64,000 nucleotides of DNA, from the NCBI RefSeq assembly GCF_013170825.1, contig NZ_CP033365.1, positions 3,546,001 through 3,610,000 on the forward strand. Direction: 5' to 3'. Below the pieces are notes generated by a model. The model was not told where the DNA came from. It saw only the letters and a program-made list of their open reading frames with translations, and did not search any database. A program made the position numbers and the translations under genes. This document shows positions 34,799-43,848 of this stretch, one piece after another; position 1 is the first letter of the stretch, and each line of letters starts with the position of its first letter. Source of the stretch: Mesorhizobium sp. NZP2298 (lineage in GTDB: Bacteria > Pseudomonadota > Alphaproteobacteria > Rhizobiales > Rhizobiaceae).

Positions 34799-35753
34799 CG
34801 AGAATTCCGGCGCGGATGCGGGCGAAGGCCGCGTGAAGAATGCGATCCTGATAGCCGGGCCGACCGCCAGCGGCAAGTCGGCGCTGGCGCTCGACCTGGC
34901 CGAACGCACAGGCGGCGTCATCGTCAACACCGATTCCATGCAAGGCTATTCGGTTCTCGACGTGCTGACCGCCAGGCCACAACCGGCCGACCTCGCACGG
35001 GTGCCGCATTTTCTGTACGGCCATGTCCGTCCCGATACGGCCTATTCGACCGGCGCGTGGCTGCGCGACGTGATGAAACTTGTCGACGACGGAACGTTGT
35101 CGCGGCGGCCGGTCTTCGTCGGTGGCACGGGCCTCTATTTTCGCGCGCTGGCCGAGGGCATTTCGGAAATGCCCGATATTCCGCCGCGCATCCGCGACCG
35201 CTGGCGCTACGAGCTGAAAGAGCAAGGCGCGGTCAAGCTGCACGGGCTGCTGCTGCGCGAGGATTCGAGAGCCGCCATGCAGCTCAAGCCAACCGACAGC
35301 CAGCGCATCGTGCGTGCGCTCGAAGTGCTCGACGCCTCCGGCCGGTCGATCCTGGAGTGGCAGGCAGAGCGCGGCCGGCCGCTCATCGACAGGCAGACGG
35401 CGCGTTTCCTGGTCATCGAGCCGGATCGGGCCGCGCTGGTCGATCGTATCGAAAGGCGCTTCGACCAGATGCTGGACAAGGGCGCGCTGGAGGAGGTCAG
35501 GCAACTTGCGGCCCTTCGCCTCGATCCGGACCTGCCGGCGATGAAGGCGATCGGCGTTCGCGAACTGCAAGCCGCGATGGCCGGACTATCAAGCTTTCCC
35601 GAGGCGATCGAGCGCTCCAAGATCGCGACCCGGCAATATGCCAAGCGGCAAGCGACCTGGTTTCGGCACCAGCTGGGGCCGGAATGGCAAAGATTGCGCT
35701 GGGATGACGATCTCGAAACCACGATCCAAACACTTGTTGCTAATGCAACTTAA
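34788..35753 (+). CDS. miaA: tRNA dimethylallyltransferase
   Basis: 321 residues if started at the ATG at 34788; a GTG at 34833 ([10 protein letters not shown]) would remove the overlap with serB. P-loop [46 protein letters not shown] and the C-terminal [16 protein letters not shown] are diagnostic. Puts the isopentenyl group on A37 of tRNAs reading UNN codons. Confidence 0.94.
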   Translation: MSGIENSGADAGEGRVKNAILIAGPTASGKSALALDLAERTGGVIVNTDSMQGYSVLDVLTARPQPADLARVPHFLYGHVRPDTAYSTGAWLRDVMKLVDDGTLSRRPVFVGGTGLYFRALAEGISEMPDIPPRIRDRWRYELKEQGAVKLHGLLLREDSRAAMQLKPTDSQRIVRALEVLDASGRSILEWQAERGRPLIDRQTARFLVIEPDRAALVDRIERRFDQMLDKGALEEVRQLAALRLDPDLPAMKAIGVRELQAAMAGLSSFPEAIERSKIATRQYAKRQATWFRHQLGPEWQRLRWDDDLETTIQTLVANAT

Positions 35754-35858
35754 AAAGTTGACCTTGAGGGAAAGGTTCCCGTCGAGGTTGTCGGAGTTAA
35801 CGCTCCGTAAGGCGGTCCGTGCCATAAGGTCGACGGGCACTTTTCCATTGGGGAGCAG

Positions 35859-36650
35859 ATGCGTTTCCATAAGGCGGAATCCGCTTTTTTCGTCTTTATT
35901 TTCGTGATCCTGGCCGCTGGTCTGGTGACGCTGCACGCCTATGGACTCATGCAATCCTTCGCCACCGAACTCCATACCCAGTCGGGCCTGGACAAGGTCA
36001 TCTACCTCAACAAGCTGTTGTTCGCGACCGGCGTTCTGCTCGCCACCGCGCTGTTTTTCGGTATCTTCTTCATCTACCCGCTGATCCGCAAACAGGCGAC
36101 GGAAGAAGGCAAGCTGCGCGCCATGACGGTTTCGCTCAGCGCCCGTTCCGAAACGCTCGAGCACGCCGCCCTGACAGATGGCCTGACCGGCATGCAGAAC
36201 AGGCGCTATTTCGACGATGCGCTGAAGGAATATCTCGAGGAGTTCCGGCGTATCGAAAAGCCTGTCGGGCTGATGATCCTCGATCTCGACCATTTCAAGC
36301 AGGTCAACGACACGCACGGCCACGACGTCGGCGACGAGGTGCTGAAGGCCGTCGCCAGTTGCCTGAAGGACATGACACGCTTCCATGATGTGGTGGCTCG
36401 CCTGGGCGGTGAGGAGTTTGCCGTGGTCACGCCCAACATGGAGGCGGAACTGCTCGGCAAATTCGCCGAGCGCATCCGCAAGGCCATCGCCAACATGTCG
36501 ATCCTTTCGGGCAATGTCAGGCTCAAGATCACCACCAGCGTCGGGCTCGCCGTCTGGGACCGCAAGGAAACCGCCGAAGAGTTCTACCGTCGCGCCGACC
36601 GCCAGCTCTACGAGGCGAAGAGGCAAGGCCGCAACCGCGTCTGCGCCTGA
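35859..36650 (+). CDS. Membrane diguanylate cyclase (GGDEF)
   Basis: 263 residues. Two membrane helices (about 8-28 and 52-74) enclose a short periplasmic loop, then a GGDEF domain: ALTDGLTGMQNRRYFDDAL, active-site LGGEEF near 183 and product-inhibition RxxD (RFHD) exactly five residues before it. Should make c-di-GMP and be feedback inhibited. No EAL domain. Likely responds to an envelope signal. Confidence 0.92.
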   Translation: MRFHKAESAFFVFIFVILAAGLVTLHAYGLMQSFATELHTQSGLDKVIYLNKLLFATGVLLATALFFGIFFIYPLIRKQATEEGKLRAMTVSLSARSETLEHAALTDGLTGMQNRRYFDDALKEYLEEFRRIEKPVGLMILDLDHFKQVNDTHGHDVGDEVLKAVASCLKDMTRFHDVVARLGGEEFAVVTPNMEAELLGKFAERIRKAIANMSILSGNVRLKITTSVGLAVWDRKETAEEFYRRADRQLYEAKRQGRNRVCA

Positions 36651-36690
36651 AATCCCATCATTGAATGCGCGAGGCCGGCCGTCTGCCGCC

Positions 36691-36748
36691 ATTTTCTGCG
36701 CTTCCGGTGCTCACGGACTCAATGTCCGCTCCGCTCCGGTTCTCGAAA
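36691..36748. repeat. Intergenic repeat family 2, copy 2
   Basis: ctgcgcttccggtgctcacg, gactcaatgtccgctccg and ctccggttctcgaaaac. It matches 26479-26535 with a few changes and a 5-base duplication (ctccg). Lies in the 225-base gap between the convergent diguanylate cyclase and HerA-like genes; nothing else was seen there. Confidence 0.72.
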
Positions 36749-36875
36749 ACAGCACCAGCCGACTCGGCCTGACGAATTCCCTGACGGGATTTACCAAGCT
36801 TTCGAGCGAAGAAGAGCCATGGAAGCCTGGCGCGGCTTCTCAGAACTGCCGGCAAATGGGCGTGACGCCCTGGGC

Positions 36876-38708
36876 TCAGTCGTTCTGGGGGCGCAGGCCG
36901 AAGGTGGCGGGCTTCAGGCCGTAGCGCATGTCGAAATCGTCGTCCGACGGCACGCGGGCGGTCGCCGGCTTGCGGTAGTCGGGGTCGCCGGCCTGGCGGC
37001 CGGAATCGACCACCTCGGCGAAGGCCATCGCCTGCGGCGTCGGTTTGGGCACGTTGCGCAGCCGCTCTACGATCGCCACCAGATCGACATCGTCGCCGGT
37101 CTTCGGCGCCTCGGCTTCTTCGCGTTTGGCCGTGCCGGGCAGCAGGTGGGCGGGCAGCTTTTCAAACTTCAACCGCATGGTCGTCGCCACGCCTTCGCCG
37201 AAGGCAATGGCCTCGCGCTGGCCCATGGACGACAGGAAGGCAAGCGTGGATGCGGAAGAGTCGGCGATGGCCGAGCGGATGATCGCCTGGTCCTGCTCAT
37301 TGGCGAGCCGCATCGCGAAGAAGGTCGAGCATTGCGACAGGATGGTCGGGTCAAGCTCGCCCGGACGCTGGGTGACGACGCCGAGATAGCAGCCATATTT
37401 GCGGCCTTCCTTGGCGATGCGTGACAGCGCGTGCCGGGTCGGCGCGAAGCCGAGACGCGGATCGGCCGGCATGTAGCGATGCGCTTCCTCGCACAGAAAC
37501 AGGAGTTGCAGCTTGCCCTCGCTCCACAGAGCGAGATCGAAGGCCAGGCGCGCCAGCACCGAGCAGACGGAATTGACCACTTCGGATGGCATGCCGGCCA
37601 TCTCGAAGCAGGTCACCGGGCGGCCGTGATGCGGCACGCGGAAGATGTTGCCGATCGTCTCGTGGATGGTGTCCTCGATCAGGCGCGAGCTGAACATGAA
37701 GCGGTAGCGCGGATCGGCCGCAGCCGATTCGATGCGCGTCTTCAGCGCTTTCAGCGTCGGACGATCGGTCTTGCCTTCGAGCATGCCCATGCGCTCGTCG
37801 ATCTGCTTGAGCAGGTCGGCGATGCGGTAAGGTACCGGCGTATCGGCAGTCAGCGCATCGTTGCCGCGCCTGAGATAGGCGCCCGAATTCGGGTTGCGGT
37901 AGAGGTTCTTGGCGAGTGGAATAAGGTCGCGCAGAGCGTCGATCTCCTCCGGGACCGTCTCACGGCCGCGGAACAGCACTTCGGCGAATTCCTCGAGCTT
38001 GAACATCCAGAACGGCAGGTCGAGAGTCTTGGAATCGACCTTGACGCAATATTCGGGCAATGAGCTGGCGAATTCATTGTGCGGGTCGAGGATCAGGATG
38101 CGCAGATCGGGCCGCGCCGCGATCGATTTGCGCAGCAGCAGCGAGACAGCGGTGGACTTGCCGACGCCCGTGGTGCCGACAATGGCGAAATGGCGCGCCA
38201 GCGTGTCGTCGATCGCGATGTTGGCGGCGATCCCTTCGTCCTGGGACAGCGAGCCGATGGTGATGGAATGGCGGCCGGCCAGATCGTAGACCGCATGGAG
38301 ATCACGGCTGCGGATCCGGTGGGCGACGGCGCCGATATGCGGATAGCTGGTGATGCCGCGGTCGAAGATCGGCTTGGCGCCTGGCTCGGCGGCGTCGCGC
38401 ACTTCGCCGATCAGTTCGATGCTGACCTCGATGGCGTTCTGGCCCTCACTGCTCCAGGCACGGTCCGACTTGCCGATGGCATAGACCAGGCCGACCGTTC
38501 GCGTCGTGCCCAGGTTGATCGAGATCATCTTGCCGACCGTCCAAAGGCCGGTGACCGCACCGTCGACATCGTCGGCATAGGCGCTGATGGTGGCGCGCGC
38601 GCCGTCGCATTGCACGACATTGCCCAGGATGCGCCGGTCGTTCTGCTCTGCGTTGCGGCGCTCCTGCGACGTCGGTTCTCCGACGGAAGCTTCGCGTTCG
38701 ACATACAT
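36876..38708 (-). CDS. HerA-like (DUF87) hexameric ATPase
   Basis: 610 residues. N-terminal HAS-barrel-like domain (VVQCDGARATISAYADDV), Walker A GTTGVGKST at 178-186, ILILDPHNEF, Walker B LQLLFLCEEAHRY, and a late arginine-bearing segment VVTQRPGELDPTILSQCSTF. This is the HerA/FtsK-like translocase family. No NurA nuclease, SIR2 or other usual partner is next to it, so DNA-end processing, conjugation or defence roles cannot be chosen from context. Confidence 0.88.
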   Translation of the reverse strand: MYVEREASVGEPTSQERRNAEQNDRRILGNVVQCDGARATISAYADDVDGAVTGLWTVGKMISINLGTTRTVGLVYAIGKSDRAWSSEGQNAIEVSIELIGEVRDAAEPGAKPIFDRGITSYPHIGAVAHRIRSRDLHAVYDLAGRHSITIGSLSQDEGIAANIAIDDTLARHFAIVGTTGVGKSTAVSLLLRKSIAARPDLRILILDPHNEFASSLPEYCVKVDSKTLDLPFWMFKLEEFAEVLFRGRETVPEEIDALRDLIPLAKNLYRNPNSGAYLRRGNDALTADTPVPYRIADLLKQIDERMGMLEGKTDRPTLKALKTRIESAAADPRYRFMFSSRLIEDTIHETIGNIFRVPHHGRPVTCFEMAGMPSEVVNSVCSVLARLAFDLALWSEGKLQLLFLCEEAHRYMPADPRLGFAPTRHALSRIAKEGRKYGCYLGVVTQRPGELDPTILSQCSTFFAMRLANEQDQAIIRSAIADSSASTLAFLSSMGQREAIAFGEGVATTMRLKFEKLPAHLLPGTAKREEAEAPKTGDDVDLVAIVERLRNVPKPTPQAMAFAEVVDSGRQAGDPDYRKPATARVPSDDDFDMRYGLKPATFGLRPQND

Positions 38709-38850
38709 GGACAGGCCAATCCCCGTTTCCCTGGAGATCGGATCCTATCGGAGCGGGGTTAAGGTCGGATGAGGCTGGATGGTGTAGAGAGGATTAAGCG
38801 CTTGTTGAAAATTGTCACAAGAGGGCACTTTTCGATGGTCGGAATTTCGC

Positions 38851-38856
38851 TATAAT
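38851..38856 (+). promoter_or_regulatory. TATAAT -10 box giving a probable leaderless message
   Basis: A perfect TATAAT ends 7 bases before the ATG at 38863, which has no ribosome site. Transcription from this box would start at or next to the ATG. No good -35 is visible 17 bases upstream (CTTTTC). Confidence 0.45.
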
Positions 38857-38862
38857 GGACGA

Positions 38863-39426
38863 ATGGATGATATAGCGAACGATATTTCCTCGACCATCGG
38901 CAGACGGATTCACACCGAAAGGACCATGCGGGACTGGTCGCTGGCCGAACTCGCCGAGCGGTCCGGTGTTTCCAAGGCGATGCTGAGCACGATCGAACGC
39001 GGCATGACCAGCCCGACGGCGGCCCTGCTGGTGCGCATTGCGGCGGCCTTCGGCATGACCCTGTCGACGCTCATCGCTCGGGCGGAACTACAAGGCGGCG
39101 GACTGTTGCGCGAAGCCGACCAGCCAGTGTGGCGCGATCCTGATACAGGCTATGTCAGGCGGCATTTGTCGCCGGCCTGCGACATGCCGCTCGAACTGAT
39201 CAAGGTGCATCTGCCGGCGGGCGCCAGGGTCAGCCTGCCGGCGGCCTCCTACGCCTTCATCAAGCAGCAGATCTGGCTGATTTCCGGACAGCTCGAATTC
39301 ACCGAGGGCGATGTGGTGCACAGGCTGGAGCCCGGCGACTGCCTGGCGCTCGGGGCGCCGTCGGACTGCATCTTCCATGCCCTGGAGGCGGGCGCCGACT
39401 ATCTTGTCGCGCTGGTCAAGGGCTGA
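38863..39426 (+). CDS. XRE-family regulator with C-terminal cupin
   Basis: 187 residues. N-terminal HTH_3 (SLAELAERSGVSKAMLSTIE, then RGMTSPTAALLVRIAAAFGM) and a C-terminal cupin (IWLISGQLEFTEGDVVHRLE). Proteins of this build regulate small-molecule metabolism with the cupin as ligand sensor. Heads a same-strand group with a 102-residue hypothetical and a GNAT gene. Confidence 0.9.
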   Translation: MDDIANDISSTIGRRIHTERTMRDWSLAELAERSGVSKAMLSTIERGMTSPTAALLVRIAAAFGMTLSTLIARAELQGGGLLREADQPVWRDPDTGYVRRHLSPACDMPLELIKVHLPAGARVSLPAASYAFIKQQIWLISGQLEFTEGDVVHRLEPGDCLALGAPSDCIFHALEAGADYLVALVKG

Positions 39427-39430
39427 CGCC

Positions 39431-39739
39431 ATGGCGAGACGGCCAAAGCGCTCCCACAATGGGGGGCCGCCTCTTGACGACTACAAGGGGCCGCCATGGG
39501 GCAAGGGTGATCCCTTTATCTTCCTGGCCTGGCAGGCCGCGCATGCCAAGGCATGGAAGGCGCCAAGCCACGAAATCATGCTGATGCGCATGGACAAGGC
39601 CGAGCGGCTGGGCCTGACCTATGAGGAATACACGCTCGAGATCCTCGAGCGCGGACGGCATCTCAGGGAAGAAGACGCCGAGCGCATCAGCGCCATCAAG
39701 GCGGCGCGCAAGCGGCGGCGCGTGCGCCATCTCGACTGA
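39431..39739 (+). CDS. Conserved-looking hypothetical protein
   Basis: 102 residues, 4 bases after the XRE-cupin stop. N-terminus is basic and Gly/Pro rich (RSHNGGPPLDDYKGPPWGKG), followed by an amphipathic helix (IFLAWQAAHAKAWKAPSHEI), TYEEYTLEILERGRHLREED and a basic tail. No domain recognised. Likely cotranscribed with its neighbours. Confidence 0.75.
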   Translation: MARRPKRSHNGGPPLDDYKGPPWGKGDPFIFLAWQAAHAKAWKAPSHEIMLMRMDKAERLGLTYEEYTLEILERGRHLREEDAERISAIKAARKRRRVRHLD

Positions 39740-39785
39740 TGCCGGCGCGCTATCGACCCCATTCATCGTTTCCAGAGGACTGGCC

Positions 39786-40313
39786 ATGGATTTCATCGAG
39801 ATCGGAGCCCTGAGCGCCAGTGCGGAAACACTGGCAAAGCTGGCTGACCTGCTGGTCGAGACAGTTGCCGCCGGCGGCTCGGTCAGCTTCATGCATCCGC
39901 TGGCGCCGGAAGCGGCAAGCGCATTCTGGGCGAGGTCGCTGGCCGCGGCGGCAAAGGGCGAAAGGGTGGTGCTTGGCGCCTGGGACGGCAAGGTGTTGGC
40001 CGGTACCGTCACCTTGCTGCTCGACTGCCCACCCAACCAGCCGCACCGGGCCGAAATCGCCAAGCTGATGACATCAGTCGAATACCGGGGCAAGGGTATC
40101 GGAACGCGGCTGATGGGCGCGGCGGAGCGTCTCGCCGTCGAGAAGGGGCGCACGCTGCTGGTTCTGGATACGGCAACGGAAGAGGGCGCCTCGGGCCTCT
40201 ACGAAAAACTCGGTTTCACCCTGGCCGGGGAAATTCCGGACTATGCGCTGAAGCCGCATGGCGGGCTGACCGGCACGCTGATCTACTGGAAGCGCATCGG
40301 CGCCCGATCGTGA
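39786..40313 (+). CDS. GNAT-family N-acetyltransferase
   Basis: 175 residues; AGAGGA before the ATG. The acetyl-CoA site is AEIAKLMTSVEYRGKGIGTR (motif A RGKGIGT), then TLLVLDTATEEGASGLYEKL and GF. Single soluble domain. Last gene of the XRE-cupin group and possibly the enzyme that regulator controls. Substrate unknown. Confidence 0.88.
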   Translation: MDFIEIGALSASAETLAKLADLLVETVAAGGSVSFMHPLAPEAASAFWARSLAAAAKGERVVLGAWDGKVLAGTVTLLLDCPPNQPHRAEIAKLMTSVEYRGKGIGTRLMGAAERLAVEKGRTLLVLDTATEEGASGLYEKLGFTLAGEIPDYALKPHGGLTGTLIYWKRIGARS

Positions 40314-40317
40314 TAGC

Positions 40318-41214
40318 TCACGCCGGTCGGGTAGAGGTTTCCCTGGACAGGTGCCTCAGCAGCCACTGGCGGAAATCCTGCTCGGCACTGGTCAGGCGCG
40401 CGGTCGACGCCTTGGTGAGGAAATGGCCTGACGTGCTGGAGAGCTCGAAACCGGAAAGCGGCACCAGGCTCCTGGTCGTCAGTGCCATGTCGACAAGCGG
40501 CCGCGACCCCAGAAGCACGCCGGCTCCGGAACTCGCCGCTTCCATGGCGGCGACAAAGCTGTCGAAGCGATGCGACCGTTGGGGGTGGCCGGCCAGTCCG
40601 GCCGCCGCGAACCATTCCGACCACATTTCGCGCGCGCCGGCGACCAGAAGCAGCGGCAGGGATGTCCAGTCGGCGGCACCGGCGAGCGCCGGGCTTGCCA
40701 CCGGCAAAAGGCGCTCGGCGGTCAGCCTGTCGGCCTCGCGTCCGGGAAAGGATCCGTTGCCGAAACGGATGTCGAGCGCGGAGCCCGGCAAATCGTAGTC
40801 GGTCGGCCGATGGATCGTCACCAGATCGAGCTGGATACGTGGCAGCGCCTCGGCGAGATCGGGCAGCGCCGGGACCAGTATCAGCAGGGCGAAGGAGATC
40901 GGCACCCGGATCGAGACGGTCTGGACGGCGCGCGGCTCGAACAGTTCCGTCGTGCTGCTGGAGATGGTGGCGAATGCCGACTGGATGTGGGGCAGGTAGG
41001 CCGCGCCCTCGGGCGACAGGGCGACACCACGCGCCAGCCTTGAAAACAGGCGCGTCTTCAATCGTTCCTCGAGCAGCCGGATATGCTGGCTGACGGCGGC
41101 TTGGGTCAGGCCGAGTTCGGCCGCTGCCGCCGTGAAATTTGACAGCCGTGCCGCGGCCTCGAAACTGCGCAGCCAGTCGAGCGGGGGCACAGAGGGAATG
41201 GGTTTTCGAGGCAT
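40318..41214 (-). CDS. LysR-family regulator, likely of tmpAB
   Basis: 298 residues from the ATG at 41214 (MPRKPIPSVPPL), a GcvA-like N-terminus. HTH: LDWLRSFEAAARLSNFTAAA then AELGLTQAAVSQHIRLLEER. The rest is a periplasmic-binding-like effector domain. Divergent from tmpA; the 121-base gap holds two palindromes. Probably activates tmpAB in response to an aminophosphonate. Confidence 0.9.
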   Translation of the reverse strand: MPRKPIPSVPPLDWLRSFEAAARLSNFTAAAAELGLTQAAVSQHIRLLEERLKTRLFSRLARGVALSPEGAAYLPHIQSAFATISSSTTELFEPRAVQTVSIRVPISFALLILVPALPDLAEALPRIQLDLVTIHRPTDYDLPGSALDIRFGNGSFPGREADRLTAERLLPVASPALAGAADWTSLPLLLVAGAREMWSEWFAAAGLAGHPQRSHRFDSFVAAMEAASSGAGVLLGSRPLVDMALTTRSLVPLSGFELSSTSGHFLTKASTARLTSAEQDFRQWLLRHLSRETSTRPA

Positions 41215-41229
41215 TAGAAATTTATGGTC

Positions 41230-41258
41230 TTTGGCCAAAAAATGATAATTTGAATTAT
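41230..41258. promoter_or_regulatory. Candidate LysR operators in the tmpA gap
   Basis: TTTGGCCAAA at 41230-41239 and ATAATT-tg-AATTAT at 41245-41258, both perfect inverted repeats, between the lysR start (41214) and tmpA (41336). Position and symmetry fit LysR-type sites. Confidence 0.55.
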
Positions 41259-41335
41259 GCCTTTGCTGTGGCCAACATGCAATCGAAACCTCACGGATCG
41301 GGCCGTGGGGCGCAACGGACAGGAACGGCATTCCC

Positions 41336-42487
41336 ATGCTCACCCACGCGCTGGTTGGCGACGAAGGCAAGACAATCGAACTTGGCTGGCAAGGTGGCAG
41401 GCGCGCGCGCTTTCACGCCATGTGGCTGCGTGACAATGCGCTCGACGACAAGACGCGTAGCGCCGGCAACGGCCAGCGCCTGATCACCATTCTCGACATT
41501 CCGGCCGAGACGAGGATTGGCGAGGCCACCATCAAGGCCGGTGCGCTGGAAGTCAGCTTCGTGCCGGAAGGAAAAACGGTCAGCTTTCCCGCGCAATGGC
41601 TGAGCGCAAACGCCTATGACCGCGACGAGCCTGGCGAGCCCGGCTGGACGGGCGACATCATCCAGCGCTGGACCAAGGCGACGATGCAGAATTCGGTGCC
41701 GCGCGCCCGATACGCGGCGGCCTTTCACAGCCGCAGCGTGCTGCGCGAATGGCTTTCGGCGGTGAGGACCTATGGCTTTGCGGTGATGGACGGCCTGCCG
41801 GCCGAATCCGGCGCGCTGTGCAAGGTCTCCGATCTGTTTGGCTATATCAGGGAGACCAATTACGGCCGCTGGTTCGAAGTGCGGGCGGAGGTCAACCCGA
41901 ACAATCTCGCCTACACCAATCTCGGCCTCCAGGCACACACCGACAATCCCTATCGCGATCCGGTGCCGACGCTGCAGATCCTTTCCTGCATCGAGAATAC
42001 GGTGGAGGGCGGCGAGTCGAGCGTGGTCGACGGTTTTGCCGTCGCGGCCGCGCTGCAGGCTGAAAACCCGGAAGGCTTCCGGCTGTTGAGTTCCTGTCCG
42101 GCACGCTTCGAATATGCCGGCTCCTCGGGTGTGCGGCTGCAGGCTAAGCGGCCGATGATCGAACTCGGGCCGGATGGCGAACTCATCTGCATCCGCTTCA
42201 ACAACCGCTCGCTGGCGCCGGTCGTCGACGTGCCGTTCGCCGACATGGATGCCTATTATGGCGCCTATCGCCGGTTCGCCCAGCTGATCGAGGATCCCTC
42301 TTTCGAAGTGACGTTCAAGCTGGAAGCGGGGCAGGCCTTCATCGTCGACAACACGCGCGTCATGCATGCCCGAAAGGCGTTTTCCGGCACCGGAAAGCGC
42401 TGGCTGCAAGGCTGCTACGCCGACAAGGACGGCCTGTTGTCGACGCTTGCGGCGATCGAGCACAGCTTCAAGGAGGCCGCGGAATGA
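41336..42487 (+). CDS. tmpA: 2-trimethylaminoethylphosphonate dioxygenase (TmpA-like, GBBH family)
   Basis: 383 residues. Fe(II)/2-oxoglutarate oxygenase of the gamma-butyrobetaine hydroxylase family: an N-terminal DUF971-like domain ([12 protein letters not shown]) and a TauD-type core with HxD at His201/Asp203 ([11 protein letters not shown]) and distal His344 ([11 protein letters not shown]). Alone it would be called a butyrobetaine hydroxylase, but the overlapping HD-oxygenase gene downstream points to TmpA, which hydroxylates C1 of trimethylaminoethylphosphonate. The zinc cysteines usual in the GBBH N-domain are not present at WLRDNA. Confidence 0.78.
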   Translation: MLTHALVGDEGKTIELGWQGGRRARFHAMWLRDNALDDKTRSAGNGQRLITILDIPAETRIGEATIKAGALEVSFVPEGKTVSFPAQWLSANAYDRDEPGEPGWTGDIIQRWTKATMQNSVPRARYAAAFHSRSVLREWLSAVRTYGFAVMDGLPAESGALCKVSDLFGYIRETNYGRWFEVRAEVNPNNLAYTNLGLQAHTDNPYRDPVPTLQILSCIENTVEGGESSVVDGFAVAAALQAENPEGFRLLSSCPARFEYAGSSGVRLQAKRPMIELGPDGELICIRFNNRSLAPVVDVPFADMDAYYGAYRRFAQLIEDPSFEVTFKLEAGQAFIVDNTRVMHARKAFSGTGKRWLQGCYADKDGLLSTLAAIEHSFKEAAE

Positions 42488-43068
42488 GCGGCCAGGATCT
42501 GAACGCCGACAACATCGTCGAATTCATTGCCGACATCTTTGAGCGCCGGGGCGCCGAATCCTATCTCGGTGAGCCGGTGACGATGTCCGAGCATATGCTG
42601 CAGGGGGCATGGCTGGCGGAACAGGACGGCGCGCCCGACGCGCTGGTGGCCGCCGCGCTGCTGCACGACATCGGCCATTACACCAGCGAGTTCGGCACCT
42701 ATTCGCCCGACGATGTCGAGGACAAGCATCATGACGAGGCCGGAGGCGAGGTGCTGGCGCCGTTCTTCCCGCCTGTCATCGTCGAGTGCGTGAGGCTGCA
42801 CGTCGCGGCCAAGCGCTATCTCTGCGCCACCGATCCGACCTATTTCTCCAAGCTGTCGCCGGCTTCGGTGCATACCCTGTCGCTACAGGGCGGACCGATG
42901 AGCGCCGACGAGGTGGCCGATTTCCGCAAGAACCCGTTCCATGAGGAAGCGGTGCGGGTCCGCATCTGGGACGAGGGCGGCAAGATCGCGAACATGAAGA
43001 CGCGGGCGTTTCGCGATTATGTGCCGTTGCTGCAGCGCGTCGTGCGCGATTTCGCCCATCGCGCCTGA
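42484..43068 (+). CDS. tmpB: HD-domain mixed-valent diiron oxygenase (TmpB/PhnZ-like)
   Basis: 194 residues, overlapping tmpA by ATGA. The metal set of PhnZ-type oxygenases is visible: Tyr27 (SYLGEPV), His37, His61-Asp62 (ALLHDIGHY), His82/83, His106 in LHVAAKRYL with Lys110, LQGGPM, and Asp163 in IWDEGGK. PhnZ and TmpB cleave the C-P bond of hydroxylated aminophosphonates; with TmpA upstream the products should be glycine betaine and phosphate. Confidence 0.82.
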   Translation: MSGQDLNADNIVEFIADIFERRGAESYLGEPVTMSEHMLQGAWLAEQDGAPDALVAAALLHDIGHYTSEFGTYSPDDVEDKHHDEAGGEVLAPFFPPVIVECVRLHVAAKRYLCATDPTYFSKLSPASVHTLSLQGGPMSADEVADFRKNPFHEEAVRVRIWDEGGKIANMKTRAFRDYVPLLQRVVRDFAHRA

Positions 43069-43796
43069 CCGCGGTCGATCACCGGGAGTGTCAGCCCATG
43101 TGTTTCTGCTTCGATGGCGCAAACGCGCTGGCTGCATTCCGGCCAGAGACCTGTCGCGAGCGTTCGCCTGACGCGTCTATTTTCGGCCCATTGCCGATCG
43201 CGCCCAGCGGCGGGCCTGATCAGTTCTCCGCAGCCGCCTCGTTCGAGGTCGCTGAAGCCGGACACGCGGGTCGTCTTGCCGTTGCCCCCTTTTCCGGATA
43301 TTAGCCGCGCCTACCTGCGGCGTCCATTTCGTCTTGCCGTAGACATCGACCACACGTTTCATGGAGGCGAAGATGAGATCTTGTTCACGCGTTTCGCGCC
43401 TTCGTGGCGGTCGAAAGGGCTGACTCGCGCCCCAGCGAATTCTACGTCCCCGATGATCTGAGAACCGCCCGTCCGAAATGTGTGCGGCGGTCCTTTTCTC
43501 GTGCGCCCGAGCGGTATCGATGCTGGTCATGTCATTGTGACGGTGGGGGCTTCCCGGCCGACGATGGCGGTTGCGCGAAACCTCGAGATGCGCCGTTGCA
43601 ACACTCCGTCAGGCCATTGTAAATCTTGAGATAATTGCCCTTGCTCGATTGCCTGTGGGGGCATAGAGAGCCCGCCCATTCCAACCGTCATCCCCAAAGG
43701 AGACCTGTCAAATGTCACGCCAACCCAGATCGACACATTCCGTGCCGGCGCTGGACTTGCGTGCGGCTGACAGGGTTCCAATCGGGAAGAACGGCC
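43069..43796. other. 728-base stretch without a convincing gene
   Basis: No reading frame here has convincing codon use, domain or ribosome site except the small ORF at 43711. A minus-strand frame through 43177-43530 includes a protein-like patch (ASMKRVVDVYGKTKWTPQVG, 43301-43370) and may be the remnant of a lost gene. No clear hairpin terminator for tmpB was found. Confidence 0.5.
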
Positions 43797-43848
43797 ATGG
43801 CCAGGTCCATGATCCAGCGCAGGCAGGACGCCGAGCGCGAACGCATTG
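43711..43848 (+). CDS. Small ORF overlapping the start of the PcfJ-like gene
   Basis: 45 codons (MSRQPRSTHSVPALDLRAAD and on) with AAAGGAG seven to eight bases before the ATG, the best ribosome site in this area. It ends 52 bases inside the PcfJ-like gene in another frame. Could be a translated leader that couples expression, or a relic. No domain recognised. Confidence 0.35.

Noticed and set aside
34799..34939. N-terminal extension of serB
   Set aside because: It would run through the beginning of miaA and does not resemble SerB; the ATG at 34798 gives the expected length.
41336..42487. Carnitine-pathway gamma-butyrobetaine hydroxylase
   Set aside because: The family is the same, but the overlapping PhnZ/TmpB-like gene points to phosphonate breakdown; kept as the alternative.
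43177..43530. 117-codon minus-strand gene
   Set aside because: Only a short patch looks protein-like, the rest is Arg-rich shadow, and there is no ribosome site; noted as possible remnant only.
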